Program-made: the position numbers and the translations under genes | Assembly (NCBI RefSeq): GCF_003326755.1 | Contig: NZ_JPWH01000013.1 | Location: 62,001 to 126,000, forward strand | Source: Thalassospira profundimaris | GTDB lineage: Bacteria > Pseudomonadota > Alphaproteobacteria > Rhodospirillales > Thalassospiraceae | DNA: 64,000 nt | Direction: 5' to 3' | The notes under the pieces: generated by a model | Database searches by the model: none | The model's input: only the letters and a program-made list of their open reading frames with translations | What the model was told of the DNA's origin: nothing | Part shown: piece after piece, positions 43,891 to 53,611 of the stretch | Position numbering within the stretch: position 1 is the first letter of the stretch | How the letters are laid out: every line of letters begins with the position of its first letter

Positions 43891-45741
43891 CTACTCGGCC
43901 GAGGCAATGCCGTCCGCATCATCCTGGGATTGGTAAACCGGCCATTTACCGGCTGCCAGACGGTCCAGCGACGGGCGATCCTGCCCCAGACGGGACCGAT
44001 ACATCCAAAGGTTAGCCATCACCCGTTCAATAAACAGGCGGGTTTCCCGCGACGGAATGCTTTCAATAAAATAAAGCGGATCCTCGTTATCCTTAAGCGC
44101 CTTTTGCCAGCGCCCCAGATTGCCAATGCCGCCATTATAGGCCGCCATTAACTGCAAAAAGCCGTTATCCACCCCGTTCTGATCCAGCAAATGACCAACA
44201 TATTTTTGCCCCAGGCCAATATTGACTTTCGGCTCATAAAGCTCTGCCCGTTTGGCCCCGCGATAACGGGTATTGCCAATATAGCTGGCGGTTGCCGGCA
44301 TTAACTGCATCAATCCACGGGCCCCGGCATGGCTGCGTGCCTCGGCATTAAAGCCCGATTCCTGGCGCATCAGCGCATAAATCAGGGCGCGATCGACGTT
44401 ATAGCCGCCTTCGGGCACCCATGACGGCACCGGATAGAGTGCATTTACAATCACCTCGCCCGATTTCTGGGCGATGTAATTGCCAAGACGCATGGTCAGC
44501 GCGGCGAATTTTTCGGTATCGGCAAGGGCCAGAACCGCACGACGCAGGCTGGGATCGTCGGAAATGGCTGCCTTGCGCAATTCCCGTTCCGCCTCGTGGC
44601 GATTGCCAATCTGCAACAGGGCCAGGGCACGCCGTCCCATCGGGTCAAGGCGCAACTTGTTGGCCCGGTCCTGGGTCAGGCTCAGGCTGTCCCAGTCAAA
44701 TACGTCGTCACGGCCCAGCGCGCGCAGGGCCAGCAAACCATAAAAGGACCGCGGATATTTTGCCGCACGGTTCAAAAGTTTGTCCGCACGGTCAAACTTG
44801 CCTTCAGCCAGATCAATCCGTGCCGCCCAGAAGGCCCCGGCAGAACGGGTCCAGCTTGAGGCATACTGGTTGGTTGAAACATCATCGAACTGCTGATGGG
44901 CTTCGTCAAACTTGTTCAAACGCCAGGCCGTCAAACCGGCAACCCACAGGGCTTCGGGCAGATATTTACCGGACCGTTTGGCAGCGCGCGCCGCATGTTT
45001 AAGGGCAAGGTCGGGCTTGCCAAAATAATAATAGCCCGAGGCAATTGCCGCGCGGGCCTGATCCTGTTCATAGGCATCAAATAAATGCTGGGCTTCCTTG
45101 CCATTCAGGATTTCAAGCGCCCCTGTCGGCCAGCCCGAACGGATGCGGGCGTGAATGCGGCGTTTCAAGACAGAAACCCGGCTGCGCTGTGCGGCAGACA
45201 GGCTTTTGGTCGATTTATGATAATAGGGACGGATATCCTCGTAATCGTATCCAGCGCCCTTGAGATAGGATCCAACCGGGCTTTTGGGCTTTGCCGCGGA
45301 GCCACGGCGCATCATCGCAAGTTTGTAAATGCGCGGCGCTTCGGGCAGGTCGGCATATTTCGCCAGCCAGTCACGCAATTCGGAAAACCGCGACCGATAG
45401 GCCGTTGGATGCAGGTAACGCTGGGCCATGACATGGCCCATCAAAACATCATCCGACAGACGCGAAATCAGCCTGTCGGCATCTTTCCAGCGCCCGTCTT
45501 CCTGCACCTTGAAAATCTGGCGATACAGTTCGGCATCACGACTGGACAGAACTGCCGGAATTTTCACCGCATCGCTGTCAGACACGTCATCAAGGCCAGG
45601 ACTGCTTAACGCGGCCTGCTCCTGGGCGGCATGCACCACTTTTGGCCCGGTCACACACAGGGTGGCCAGTGCAAAAACGGTAAAGCTACGCTTGATCCGC
45701 GCTGAAATACGCGAACTGAACACTGTGCTTGCTTCGATCAA
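43891..45741 (-). CDS. Soluble lytic murein transglycosylase (SLT family)
   Basis: About 616 residues. A signal peptide (KRSFTVFALATLCVTGPKVVHA) is followed by a long alpha-helical superhelical region and a C-terminal SLT domain: YALMRQESGFNAEARSHAG with the catalytic Glu, then ARGLMQLMPATASYIGN, and LMAAYNGGIGNLGRWQKAL. It cleaves peptidoglycan between MurNAc and GlcNAc, forming 1,6-anhydro ends, in turnover or insertion of envelope machines. The start is uncertain: TTG 45741 follows ACAGG, GTG 45723 is possible, and the frame is open to an ATG at 45873 that would put about 60 residues before the signal. Confidence 0.9.
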   Translation of the reverse strand: MIEASTVFSSRISARIKRSFTVFALATLCVTGPKVVHAAQEQAALSSPGLDDVSDSDAVKIPAVLSSRDAELYRQIFKVQEDGRWKDADRLISRLSDDVLMGHVMAQRYLHPTAYRSRFSELRDWLAKYADLPEAPRIYKLAMMRRGSAAKPKSPVGSYLKGAGYDYEDIRPYYHKSTKSLSAAQRSRVSVLKRRIHARIRSGWPTGALEILNGKEAQHLFDAYEQDQARAAIASGYYYFGKPDLALKHAARAAKRSGKYLPEALWVAGLTAWRLNKFDEAHQQFDDVSTNQYASSWTRSAGAFWAARIDLAEGKFDRADKLLNRAAKYPRSFYGLLALRALGRDDVFDWDSLSLTQDRANKLRLDPMGRRALALLQIGNRHEAERELRKAAISDDPSLRRAVLALADTEKFAALTMRLGNYIAQKSGEVIVNALYPVPSWVPEGGYNVDRALIYALMRQESGFNAEARSHAGARGLMQLMPATASYIGNTRYRGAKRAELYEPKVNIGLGQKYVGHLLDQNGVDNGFLQLMAAYNGGIGNLGRWQKALKDNEDPLYFIESIPSRETRLFIERVMANLWMYRSRLGQDRPSLDRLAAGKWPVYQSQDDADGIASAE

Positions 45742-46110
45742 AACCTGTTTTCCCCAATCGGACCCCGGTGTGAACGCGGCTTTTTCTAACCCGAAGCAGT
45801 TTGCCCCCGCAACCTGTGTCAGCGGATTTTTCCACTTTTCTGCGCCAATATATACCAGCAATTTCGCAGGCAACGAAGCCTTTTTATCCTGTAATCAGCA
45901 CCTTGCCCGACCCTGGGTTGCGTTTGCATAGCAGCCTTGCCCGCGCCATGACGCGAGTCTCCATTCTGGCAATTTTCCAAAAACAGTTATCGACTCCCGG
46001 CCAGCATCCTGCACGGCAACCTTTTTAAAAGCCCTATCCCGCAGGCAACACTTAAAAATAACCGGGCACCGAGACGTAATGGCATGGTCATGTTATGGTC
46101 GAAAACGCAT
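45742..46110. other. Intergenic region between transglycosylase and uracil-DNA glycosylase
   Basis: About 370 bp. I see no separate gene, tRNA or strong hairpin. The left part could encode an N-terminal extension of the transglycosylase if an upstream start is used. The promoter for that gene is expected here. Confidence 0.5.
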
Positions 46111-47019
46111 TTACACGCTTGCGGGGCCCCGCCATTTTTTAACGACAGCACGCAAATCCTGCCAGGCCACGCGTTTTTGCTCGGGCGTCTTGATCAAATA
46201 TTCCGGATGATACATGGCCGTGACATCCACCTGAAGCGAATCGGAAAACGCCACATCTTTCCAGGTCCCGCGCAGGCGGGTAATACCCTTGTTTTCCGCC
46301 AGCAGCACCTTGGCCGCATTGCCGCCCATGCACACCACGATACGCGGCGACACCAGCGCAATATGGCGACGCACAAACGGTTCGCACACCATCAATTCAT
46401 CCGGGGTGGGCTGGCGATTGCCTGGTGGGCGCCAGGGCAGAATGTTGGTCAGATACACCGTCTCGCGCGAGAGCCCGATGGATCGCAACATCGCCTCAAG
46501 CAACTGTCCCGGTGCCCCGGCAAAAGGCACGCCCTGCCGGTCTTCGTCGGCATCGGGCATTTCCCCCACCAGCATGATTTCCGCTGCCGGATCGCCCGCG
46601 CCAAACACCGTATTGCTGGCCGATTTTTTAAGGGCACAGCCATCAAAGGCAATAATGGCCTGGCGCAAGTCATCAAGCGTTTGAGCATCGGACGCCGCCC
46701 TTTGCGCCGAGAGGCGGGCTTCGTGCGGGGCATCAGACAAAACAAAACCGCCCGTACCAACCGGCGGCATCATGCCAGCACCCGCCCCCGCGCTAGCACC
46801 GGATGTGCGGCCCGCGCCCGCGCCTTTCAGGCCAAAGGTTCCGCGCCCGCCCGGCGCGGTTTTCGGCCCGGTATTCTGGCGCGAAAGACTTTCCGAAGCC
46901 CGGAACCGGTCTAGCGGTTCTTCGGCAATGGCTTCGTCAACGCCCATTTCATATTGCCAGATAAGGGCTTGCAGCGCATCGAGACTATTTACATCAAAAT
47001 CTGATATTGGTTCACTCAT
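46111..47019 (-). CDS. Uracil-DNA glycosylase, family 4-like
   Basis: 302 residues. After a poorly conserved, Gly/Ala-rich N-terminal 100 residues comes the glycosylase domain: motif A GEMPDADEDRQGVPFAG (usual family 4 form GEAPGxxEDxxGxPFVG; here Met replaces Ala), LTNILPWRPPGNRQPTPDE, VCMGGNAAKVLL and motif B MYHPEYLIKTPEQKR. It excises uracil from DNA. Family 4 enzymes carry a 4Fe-4S cluster; the sequence retains few Cys (one in FDGCALKK, one in MVCEPF, one in VVCMGG), so cluster ligation is not obvious by eye. The N-terminal extension is common in alphaproteobacterial homologues. Confidence 0.88.
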   Translation of the reverse strand: MSEPISDFDVNSLDALQALIWQYEMGVDEAIAEEPLDRFRASESLSRQNTGPKTAPGGRGTFGLKGAGAGRTSGASAGAGAGMMPPVGTGGFVLSDAPHEARLSAQRAASDAQTLDDLRQAIIAFDGCALKKSASNTVFGAGDPAAEIMLVGEMPDADEDRQGVPFAGAPGQLLEAMLRSIGLSRETVYLTNILPWRPPGNRQPTPDELMVCEPFVRRHIALVSPRIVVCMGGNAAKVLLAENKGITRLRGTWKDVAFSDSLQVDVTAMYHPEYLIKTPEQKRVAWQDLRAVVKKWRGPASV

Positions 47020-47123
47020 TTACACAAAAAAGACGCATATATTCTTGCGCACGGTCATGGGAATGGTAAAATTTGCCCTGACTTTAACGGTTTTGATGGC
47101 GATGCGCCATATACAAACAAAGG

Positions 47124-47151
47124 TTTAATCGGTATAGATTTACCGATTAAA
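47124..47151. promoter_or_regulatory. Perfect inverted repeat upstream of ETF-QO gene
   Basis: Arms TTTAATCGGTA and TACCGATTAAA (11 bp, perfect) are separated by TAGATT. No T-run follows and it lies 104 bp before the start codon of the ETF-QO gene, so it looks like a regulator-binding site rather than a terminator. The regulator is unknown; a TetR-type beta-oxidation repressor would make biological sense. Confidence 0.6.
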
Positions 47152-47255
47152 TACGAAGTGCCATGCGGGGCCTGGGCGAGACCCCGATCATAAAGATACC
47201 GCCGCAGCACTAATAACGGCAAAAAGCCCATGCTGCGACAAAGGAGAGAGACGAG

Positions 47256-48893
47256 ATGGAACGGGAATCCATGGAATTTGACGTGGTGGTCGTTGGTGCA
47301 GGCGTTTCGGGCCTTGCCGCTGCCATCCGCCTGATGCAACTCGCCCAGGAACAGGAAAAGGAAATCACGGTTTGCGTGGTGGAAAAGGGACCTGAAGTCG
47401 GCGCGCACATATTATCTGGTGCGGTCGTTGAGCCCCGCGCGATCAACGAGCTTTTCCCTGACTGGCAGGAACGCGGCGCACCGCTGAATGTTGCTGCAAC
47501 CGACGACCAGTTCATCATGCTAAGCGAAACGGGCGCACGCAAACTGCCCACCCCGCCGCAGATGCACAACAAGGGCAACTACATTGTCAGCCTGGGCAAT
47601 GTATGCCGCTGGCTGGGCGAACAGGCCGAGGCACTGGGGGTAGAGGTTTATCCCGGTTTTGCCGCCGCCGAGGTGCTGTTTCACGAGGATGGCTCGGTCA
47701 AAGGCATTGCCACGGGTGACATGGGCCTGAAACGCGATGGTTCGCCCGGCCCCAACCACGAACCGGGCATGGAATTGCATGCCAAATACACCTTCTTTGC
47801 CGAAGGCTGCCGGGGCTCACTGTCCGAACAACTGATCCGCAAGTATGATTTGCGCCAAAATGCCGATCCGCAAACCTATGGCATCGGCATCAAGGAATTG
47901 TGGGAAGTTGACCCGGCTGTGCACAAGGAAGGCACCATCCAGCATACGGTCGGCTGGCCGCTGGATAGCAAAACCTATGGCGGGTCGTTCCTCTATCATC
48001 TGGATAATAACCAGGTCGCGGTGGGTTTTGTGATTGGCCTGGATTACGAAAACCCGCACCTTAGCCCGTTTGACGAGTTCCAGCGTTTCAAAACCCACCC
48101 GGAAGTACGCAAGATTTTTGAAAACGGCCGTCGTATTTCGTACGGCGCACGCGCTCTGAACGAAGGCGGTTTTCAATCCCTGCCCGATCTGGTTTTCCCC
48201 GGCGGTTGCATCATTGGCTGTTCGGCCGGCTTTATGAATGTGCCGAAAATCAAGGGTTCGCACACCGCGATGAAAACCGGCATGCTGGCTGCCGAGGCCG
48301 CGTTCGAGCAACTGACCAGTGACAGCCCGGCACCGGTGCTTGATGCCTATCCCAAGGGTGTTGAAAACAGCTGGATTTACCCGGAACTGTACAAAGTCCG
48401 CAATATCCGCCCGAGCTTTGCCAAATGGGGCTTTTGGGGCGGAATGGTCTATAGTGCTGTTGATACCTATGTCTTTGGTGGCAAGGCCCCCTGGACCTTT
48501 AAAAACCACGCGGACCATGCCTGCCTGAAACCGGCAGCGGATATGCCGAAAATTGACTATCCCAAGCCGGATGGCAAGATCAGCTTTGACAAGCTGTCAT
48601 CGGTTTTTCTATCGAACACCAATCATCGTGAAGATGAACCGATCCACCTGACCTTAAAAGATGACAGCGTGCCGGTGGATGTGAACCTTGCCAAATATGC
48701 CGGGCCCGAAGCCCGCTATTGCCCGGCCGGGGTTTACGAATTTGTCGAGGATACGGAAAAAGGCGGCCAGCGTTTGCAAATCAATGCCCAGAACTGCGTG
48801 CATTGCAAAACCTGCGACATCAAGGACCCGACCCAGAACATCGTCTGGGTGGTGCCCGAAGGCGGCGAGGGCCCGACTTACCCGAATATGTAA
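47256..48893 (+). CDS. Electron transfer flavoprotein-ubiquinone oxidoreductase
   Basis: 545 residues. The N-terminal FAD-binding fold has [17 protein letters not shown], the middle carries conserved [17 protein letters not shown] and [20 protein letters not shown], and the C-terminal 4Fe-4S site is formed by CPAGVYEF plus [13 protein letters not shown]. It passes electrons from ETF (reduced by acyl-CoA and other dehydrogenases) to ubiquinone at the inner membrane. Strong AAGGAGAGAG precedes the ATG. A perfect inverted repeat upstream suggests regulation. Confidence 0.97.
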   Translation: MERESMEFDVVVVGAGVSGLAAAIRLMQLAQEQEKEITVCVVEKGPEVGAHILSGAVVEPRAINELFPDWQERGAPLNVAATDDQFIMLSETGARKLPTPPQMHNKGNYIVSLGNVCRWLGEQAEALGVEVYPGFAAAEVLFHEDGSVKGIATGDMGLKRDGSPGPNHEPGMELHAKYTFFAEGCRGSLSEQLIRKYDLRQNADPQTYGIGIKELWEVDPAVHKEGTIQHTVGWPLDSKTYGGSFLYHLDNNQVAVGFVIGLDYENPHLSPFDEFQRFKTHPEVRKIFENGRRISYGARALNEGGFQSLPDLVFPGGCIIGCSAGFMNVPKIKGSHTAMKTGMLAAEAAFEQLTSDSPAPVLDAYPKGVENSWIYPELYKVRNIRPSFAKWGFWGGMVYSAVDTYVFGGKAPWTFKNHADHACLKPAADMPKIDYPKPDGKISFDKLSSVFLSNTNHREDEPIHLTLKDDSVPVDVNLAKYAGPEARYCPAGVYEFVEDTEKGGQRLQINAQNCVHCKTCDIKDPTQNIVWVVPEGGEGPTYPNM

Positions 48894-48917
48894 GCTGGCT
48901 TAAGCACATAAACGACC

Positions 48918-48947
48918 AAAGGGCCGCATCCTGTGATGCGGCCCTTT
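48918..48947. terminator. Bidirectional terminator between ETF-QO and aldehyde dehydrogenase genes
   Basis: A 12-bp perfect stem AAAGGGCCGCAT / ATGCGGCCCTTT with loop CCTGTG, situated between two converging genes. Confidence 0.9.
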
Positions 48948-48980
48948 GACCTCATAAATAACAACAACGCGTTCGTCCCG

Positions 48981-50516
48981 TTATTCGGGGGCGTATCCGA
49001 ATGCGGCGGGCGGATTGGCCGCCGTTTCCGTCCAAATGCTTTTGGGTTGCATATATTCCATCAACCCTTCCTTCCCGCTGGAGCGACCATAACCACTGGC
49101 CCCAAAACCGCCAAAGGGCGACATGACATTGATGGTTTTGTAACTGTTGATCCAGAAGGTCCCTGCCCGCACATGTGCCGCCACCCGGTGCGCACGATCC
49201 ACCGATTGCGTCCAGACAGCTCCGGCCAGGCCAAACTTGCTGTCATTGGCGATTGCCACCGCCTCGGCCTCGTCCTCGAACGGAATGACGGAAACTACCG
49301 GACCAAAAATTTCCTCGCGGGCAATTTTCATGTCATTGCGCACATCGCCCAAAACCGTCGGGCGCAGGAAATAGCCATTCTCACAAGCCGCACCGTCCGG
49401 GCGCATCCCACCTGCCAGCAATGTGGCCCCTTCTTTCTGGCCGTCCGCCACCAGGCGACAAACGGTCTGATATTGGGCGTCATTATTGATCGGGCCAATC
49501 TGGGTGGCGCTGTCCATCGGGTCGCCAACCGGAATACGGTTGGCCCCCTCCACCAGCATATCAAGGAAGCGATCCATAACGCTTCGTTGCACCAAAAGGC
49601 GCGACCCGGCAACGCAGCTTTGCCCCGCCCCGCTAAAGATGGCGGCCTGTGCACCCAGGACCGCGCGTTTCAAATCAGCATCCTCAAACACAATATTGGC
49701 CGATTTCCCGCCCAGTTCCAGCACACAGGGCACGATGTTTTGTGCGGCCTGGCTGGCAATAATCGCCCCGGTCCGCGGGGAGCCGACAAATACCACCTTG
49801 CGGGTGGCATCATGCGTGGTGGCGGCAACGCCGGTTGTGGCACCCAACCCCGCCAGCACCGTTATCACCCCGTCGGGCAGCCCGGCCTTTTTCGACAAAA
49901 CCCCCAGGGCAAGTGATGAAAGCGGCGTCATTTCCGATGGTTTTAACACCGCTGCATTGCCGGTACACAGGGCCGGGGCCAACTGCCAGCCCGCCGTAAA
50001 AATTGGCGCGTTCCAGGGGGTAATCTGTGTGACCACACCATAGGGTTCGTAACGGGTATAGTTCAAATGGCTGGTCGGCACCGGGATGACATCGCCATGC
50101 AGCTTGTCGGCCCACCCGGCGTAATATTCAAACATCTCGGCGACTTTTAGCACCTCAACCTTTGTATCACGGATCGGCTTGCCCGCCGTCATGGTTTCCA
50201 GCAAGGCCAGCTCATCGAGATGATCACGCACCTGCTGCCCGATCCGCCACAAAATGCGCCCGCGTTCAGCCGCGCTCAGGGCCCACCAGACTTTCTGCCC
50301 GGCAACAGCAGCACTCATGGCGGCGTCCACCACTTCGGCCCCGGCATCCCTGATGCTAAAAAATGCCTTGCCGGTGGCCGGGTCAGTCAGCTCGAACGCA
50401 TCGCCGCGCCCGGGCATTATTGTGCCATTCACCCAACTTCCGATGTCGTCTGCTCCGAAAAACGGGGCCATCGCCTTTTGGTAATCACGCGGCATCAATT
50501 TGGCTTGCTGGCTCAT
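48981..50516 (-). CDS. Aldehyde dehydrogenase family protein
   Basis: 511 residues of NAD(P)+-dependent ALDH. The general base is E267 in VLELGGKSANIVF, the catalytic C301 is in FSGAGQSCVAGSRL, the oxyanion Asn is in ITPWNAP, and the C-terminal motif is EEIFGPVVSVIPFEDE and INSYKTINVMSPFGGFGASG. The aldehyde is not evident; similarity by eye is to betaine/gamma-aminobutyraldehyde-type and carnitine-type ALDHs. The ATG overlaps the stop of the preceding dehydrogenase gene (ATGA), so they are coupled in one operon under the divergent LysR regulator. Confidence 0.93.
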   Translation of the reverse strand: MSQQAKLMPRDYQKAMAPFFGADDIGSWVNGTIMPGRGDAFELTDPATGKAFFSIRDAGAEVVDAAMSAAVAGQKVWWALSAAERGRILWRIGQQVRDHLDELALLETMTAGKPIRDTKVEVLKVAEMFEYYAGWADKLHGDVIPVPTSHLNYTRYEPYGVVTQITPWNAPIFTAGWQLAPALCTGNAAVLKPSEMTPLSSLALGVLSKKAGLPDGVITVLAGLGATTGVAATTHDATRKVVFVGSPRTGAIIASQAAQNIVPCVLELGGKSANIVFEDADLKRAVLGAQAAIFSGAGQSCVAGSRLLVQRSVMDRFLDMLVEGANRIPVGDPMDSATQIGPINNDAQYQTVCRLVADGQKEGATLLAGGMRPDGAACENGYFLRPTVLGDVRNDMKIAREEIFGPVVSVIPFEDEAEAVAIANDSKFGLAGAVWTQSVDRAHRVAAHVRAGTFWINSYKTINVMSPFGGFGASGYGRSSGKEGLMEYMQPKSIWTETAANPPAAFGYAPE

Positions 50517-51412
50517 GCTTTTTCTCCTGCCAGGATGGGCGCACATTCGGTAATCCGGTTAAAATCGGCATCATCAGACAACAATTTGGCACTATCGGCC
50601 CAAATTTTTCCGGCCAGTTCACAAACCGGAAGGGGAATATCCTTTTGCTCTGCCAGGCTTATGGCAAGGCGCATATCCTTGCGCATCAGGCCCATTGTAA
50701 AGCCGCTGTCAAATGCGTCATTCATCACCCATTTTGGATAATTCACCTCGCTGATCGCGCTACGGCCCGACCCGGCATTCAGCGCGGCAATCAGGTTTTC
50801 GGTGGTCACACCGGCGGCATTTCCCAAACGCACCGCCTCACGCATGGTCAAAAGATGGCTTGCCACCAGCATGTTATTCACAATCTTCACCGCATGGCCC
50901 GCCCCCACCGGGCCGACATGGGTGATTTTGCCGCCCAGCGCATTCAATACCGGCCGGGCACGGGCCACATCGGCCTCGGCCCCGCCGACCATCATGGTCA
51001 AATTGCCGCTATTGGCCCCTGCCGGGCCACCACTTACCGGCGCATCAATCAGGATGTGGCCCTGCTGGCGCAATGCCGCATCAATCTCGCGCGTTACATC
51101 GGGTTCGGAGGTGGTGGTATCAATCACCAGGCGCGGGTCCAGGTCGCGGGTGGCAAGGCCCCCATCGCCGGTTAAAACCATACGCACATGGTTTGCCGTT
51201 GGCAGGGACAGAATGATGGTCGGGCAGGCGTCAAACACCGCGCCAAGGCTGGCCACAATTGTTACCCCTGCTGCGGCGGCATTGGCCTGGCTTGTCGGCG
51301 ACACATCAAACCCGGTCACGGAAAAACCATCCCGAAGCAGGGTGCGGGCCATGCCCAGCCCCATATTGCCAAGACCCACGACGCCAATGGCACCTGTTTG
51401 CGGATTGCTCAC
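50513..51412 (-). CDS. NAD(P)-dependent 3-hydroxyisobutyrate dehydrogenase family oxidoreductase
   Basis: 299 residues of beta-hydroxyacid dehydrogenase. Rossmann motif IGVVGLGNMGLGMARTLL, substrate motif IDAPVSGGPAGANSGNLTMM, catalytic Lys in AVKIVNNMLVASHL. The family includes 3-hydroxyisobutyrate dehydrogenase, tartronate semialdehyde reductase and related enzymes; the exact substrate is open. GTG 51412 after GAGG is the likely start; the upstream extension to 51568 lacks similarity. First gene of a two-gene operon with the aldehyde dehydrogenase. Confidence 0.88.
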   Translation of the reverse strand: MSNPQTGAIGVVGLGNMGLGMARTLLRDGFSVTGFDVSPTSQANAAAAGVTIVASLGAVFDACPTIILSLPTANHVRMVLTGDGGLATRDLDPRLVIDTTTSEPDVTREIDAALRQQGHILIDAPVSGGPAGANSGNLTMMVGGAEADVARARPVLNALGGKITHVGPVGAGHAVKIVNNMLVASHLLTMREAVRLGNAAGVTTENLIAALNAGSGRSAISEVNYPKWVMNDAFDSGFTMGLMRKDMRLAISLAEQKDIPLPVCELAGKIWADSAKLLSDDADFNRITECAPILAGEKA

Positions 51413-51570
51413 GATATTTGCCTCATTACTATGACTGCCAGACAGCAGGGATGCCGGATAAAACCGCGTCTTCCTGTCGCCACCCTGCATGATCCGATGT
51501 GATTTTTGATTTTGCCCCGGAACTTTCCAATCGATACCCGGCGAACTCAAGATCAATTGCCGGAACATAT

Positions 51571-51589
51571 TGTTGCCGAAACAGCAACA
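51571..51589. promoter_or_regulatory. Candidate LysR-regulator binding dyad
   Basis: An inverted repeat TGTTGC-N7-GCAACA lies in the 261-bp divergent region between the dehydrogenase and lysR-type genes. Symmetry and position fit a LysR-type site (T-N11-A core). Inferred. Confidence 0.45.
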
Positions 51590-51673
51590 GGTATGGTCTG
51601 ATTGCGTGATCCGTTTTATAAATCAGGCAAACTTGGCACTCCGCCAAACATCCCTGCATCAGGCCGATATGCC

Positions 51674-52603
51674 ATGAAGATCGACGATAAACCGCTGCGC
51701 TATTTTCTGGCTGTGTTTGAATGCGGCTCCATTCGTACGGCTGCCGAAAATTTGCGTATTGCACCATCCGCCATCAGCCGGCAAATCGCCGCACTTGAGG
51801 CGCATCTGGAAACGCTTTTGATGGAGCGCACAAAACGCGGCATCATTTTTACCGAATCGGGCCATATGGTTGCCGCCCATGCCCGTCGCCGCTTTGAAAT
51901 GGACGAGGCCTTTGCCGTGGACCTAGCCGCCGCACGCGGGGCCATTGCCGGCACGGTGCGCATCGCCACCGGTGAAGGGTTTGTGGTGGACCTGGTCAAC
52001 CATGTCGTGCGCCCGCTGCGCGATGAATTTCCCGATGTGCGCCTGGAAATTGATGTCGCCGGGACCGAAAAAATGACCCACGGTATTTTGCGCGATGATT
52101 ATGATATGGGCCTGGTTTTCAACCCGCCGCGCAACCCGGACCTGGAATTGCTGGCCGAAGGCCACGCGCCGCTTTGCGCCCTTGTGCCCCCGGAATTCGA
52201 GCTGGCAAAGCAGACAAGCTGCGTTTTGGCCGAAACCCTGACTTATCCACTGGCCCTGCTGAACCCGCATTTTGGCGTTGCCAAACTGCTGGCCAATGTC
52301 GATCAGGGTCACAGCCTGACACGCGATGCCTTTCTGACTGCCGATTCGATCAATGTCGCCATTCATTTTGTCCTCTCGGGTGGCGGCATCACCTTTTTGC
52401 CTGCCTTTGCCGTATCACGACAACTACGCAGGGGCGAGGTTGTTGCCGTCCCGCTGACGGACCCGTATCTGGACCGTGTGCCGTCGCATTTGCTGGTCCG
52501 CAAGGAAAGACCCAAAACCGCTGCCGTGCGGGCCGTTTCCAAGATGATTTGCGAGCGGATGGAGGCCTTTGGCGCCGCCTGGTACCCCGACGAACATCCC
52601 TGA
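51674..52603 (+). CDS. LysR-family transcriptional regulator
   Basis: 309 residues. The N-terminal winged HTH (about 5-64) reads LRYFLAVFECGSIRTAAENL then APSAISRQIAALE; the C-terminal part is a periplasmic-binding-like effector domain beginning AGTVRIATGEGFVVDLVN. It probably controls the divergent dehydrogenase genes and perhaps the transporter/amidohydrolase genes downstream. ATG 51674 is chosen because the HTH starts 8 residues later, as usual. The inducer is unknown. Confidence 0.92.
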   Translation: MKIDDKPLRYFLAVFECGSIRTAAENLRIAPSAISRQIAALEAHLETLLMERTKRGIIFTESGHMVAAHARRRFEMDEAFAVDLAAARGAIAGTVRIATGEGFVVDLVNHVVRPLRDEFPDVRLEIDVAGTEKMTHGILRDDYDMGLVFNPPRNPDLELLAEGHAPLCALVPPEFELAKQTSCVLAETLTYPLALLNPHFGVAKLLANVDQGHSLTRDAFLTADSINVAIHFVLSGGGITFLPAFAVSRQLRRGEVVAVPLTDPYLDRVPSHLLVRKERPKTAAVRAVSKMICERMEAFGAAWYPDEHP

Positions 52604-52778
52604 ACGCCCATAGGTGTTGCCGTTTTGGCAACAAAGCCATCCCAAAATGGCACTTGCACCGGCTTGGGCGAGTTTTCATTCTCGGTCAAAATCCCCGGCA
52701 CAAAAAATGGCAAAATTGTGAAATCCGCCACGGCCAAAGACCGGGGACAGGGCCGTATCACGTCAAGGAGACTGGGAA

Positions 52779-53609
52779 ATGAACGCGCTTCGGGGGCAGT
52801 TGGAGCTTTGGCGGCTTCACCTTGCTGTTATTGTTATTGGGGCCATTGCCGAACTGATCGGCATTCAGAAAATTCCGCTGGGGATTGGCGCAATTTTGCT
52901 GCTGCCGCTGCTTTATGCGTTTGTCATGGCAGCATTGATGAACCCCAACCTGATGCCGAAATTCGGCAAAATCATCCGTCAAAAGGAAGTCCAGGCGGCA
53001 TCACCGTTAATCGTGGTTGCGATCATGCCGTTTATTGCCAAATTCGGCACCACCATTGGCCCGGCCATCAACACAATTATCGAGGCGGGCCCCGCCCTGA
53101 TTTTGCAGGAACTGGGTAATCTTGGCACCATTGTGCTGGCGTTTCCGCTGGCGGTGTGGGGGCTTAAAATGGGGCGCGAGGCCATTGGCGCAACCTTTTC
53201 GATTGCGCGTGAACCCAACCTTGCCATCATTGCTGACCGTTACACCCTCAAAAGTCCGGAAGGCACCGGGGTGATGGGCGTTTACGTGATTGGCACCCTG
53301 TTTGGCACCTTTATCTTCGCCATCCTGGCCTCGCTGTTTGCCAGTTCCAACCTGTTTGATCCGCGTGCGCTGGCAATGGCGTGCGGCATTGGCAGTGGCT
53401 CGATGATGGCCGCCTGTACCGGGGCGCTGACCGAAGTTGTCCCCTCGATGAAGGATGAAATCCTGGCTCTGGCCGGGGCAAGCAACCTTCTGACCTATGC
53501 CACCGGGCTGTATGCCGGGCTGTTCCTGGCCCTGCCGATTGTTGAAAAAATCTATAACGCGACGGCAGGCAAAAAAGACCTTGCCAACGCCAGCAGGACG
53601 GAGGGCTGA
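52779..53609 (+). CDS. DUF3100-type membrane protein, probable transporter subunit
   Basis: 276 residues, about eight hydrophobic helices, with IGVVGL-free but Gly-rich segments such as CGIGSGSMMAACTGALTEVV and FGTTIGPAINTIIEAGPALI typical of DUF3100. The function is not established. Its gene follows AAGGAG, is 2 bp from a second membrane protein gene, and is followed by an M20 amidohydrolase, so an uptake system for the hydrolase substrate is a fair inference. Confidence 0.78.
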   Translation: MNALRGQLELWRLHLAVIVIGAIAELIGIQKIPLGIGAILLLPLLYAFVMAALMNPNLMPKFGKIIRQKEVQAASPLIVVAIMPFIAKFGTTIGPAINTIIEAGPALILQELGNLGTIVLAFPLAVWGLKMGREAIGATFSIAREPNLAIIADRYTLKSPEGTGVMGVYVIGTLFGTFIFAILASLFASSNLFDPRALAMACGIGSGSMMAACTGALTEVVPSMKDEILALAGASNLLTYATGLYAGLFLALPIVEKIYNATAGKKDLANASRTEG

Positions 53610-53611
53610 TC

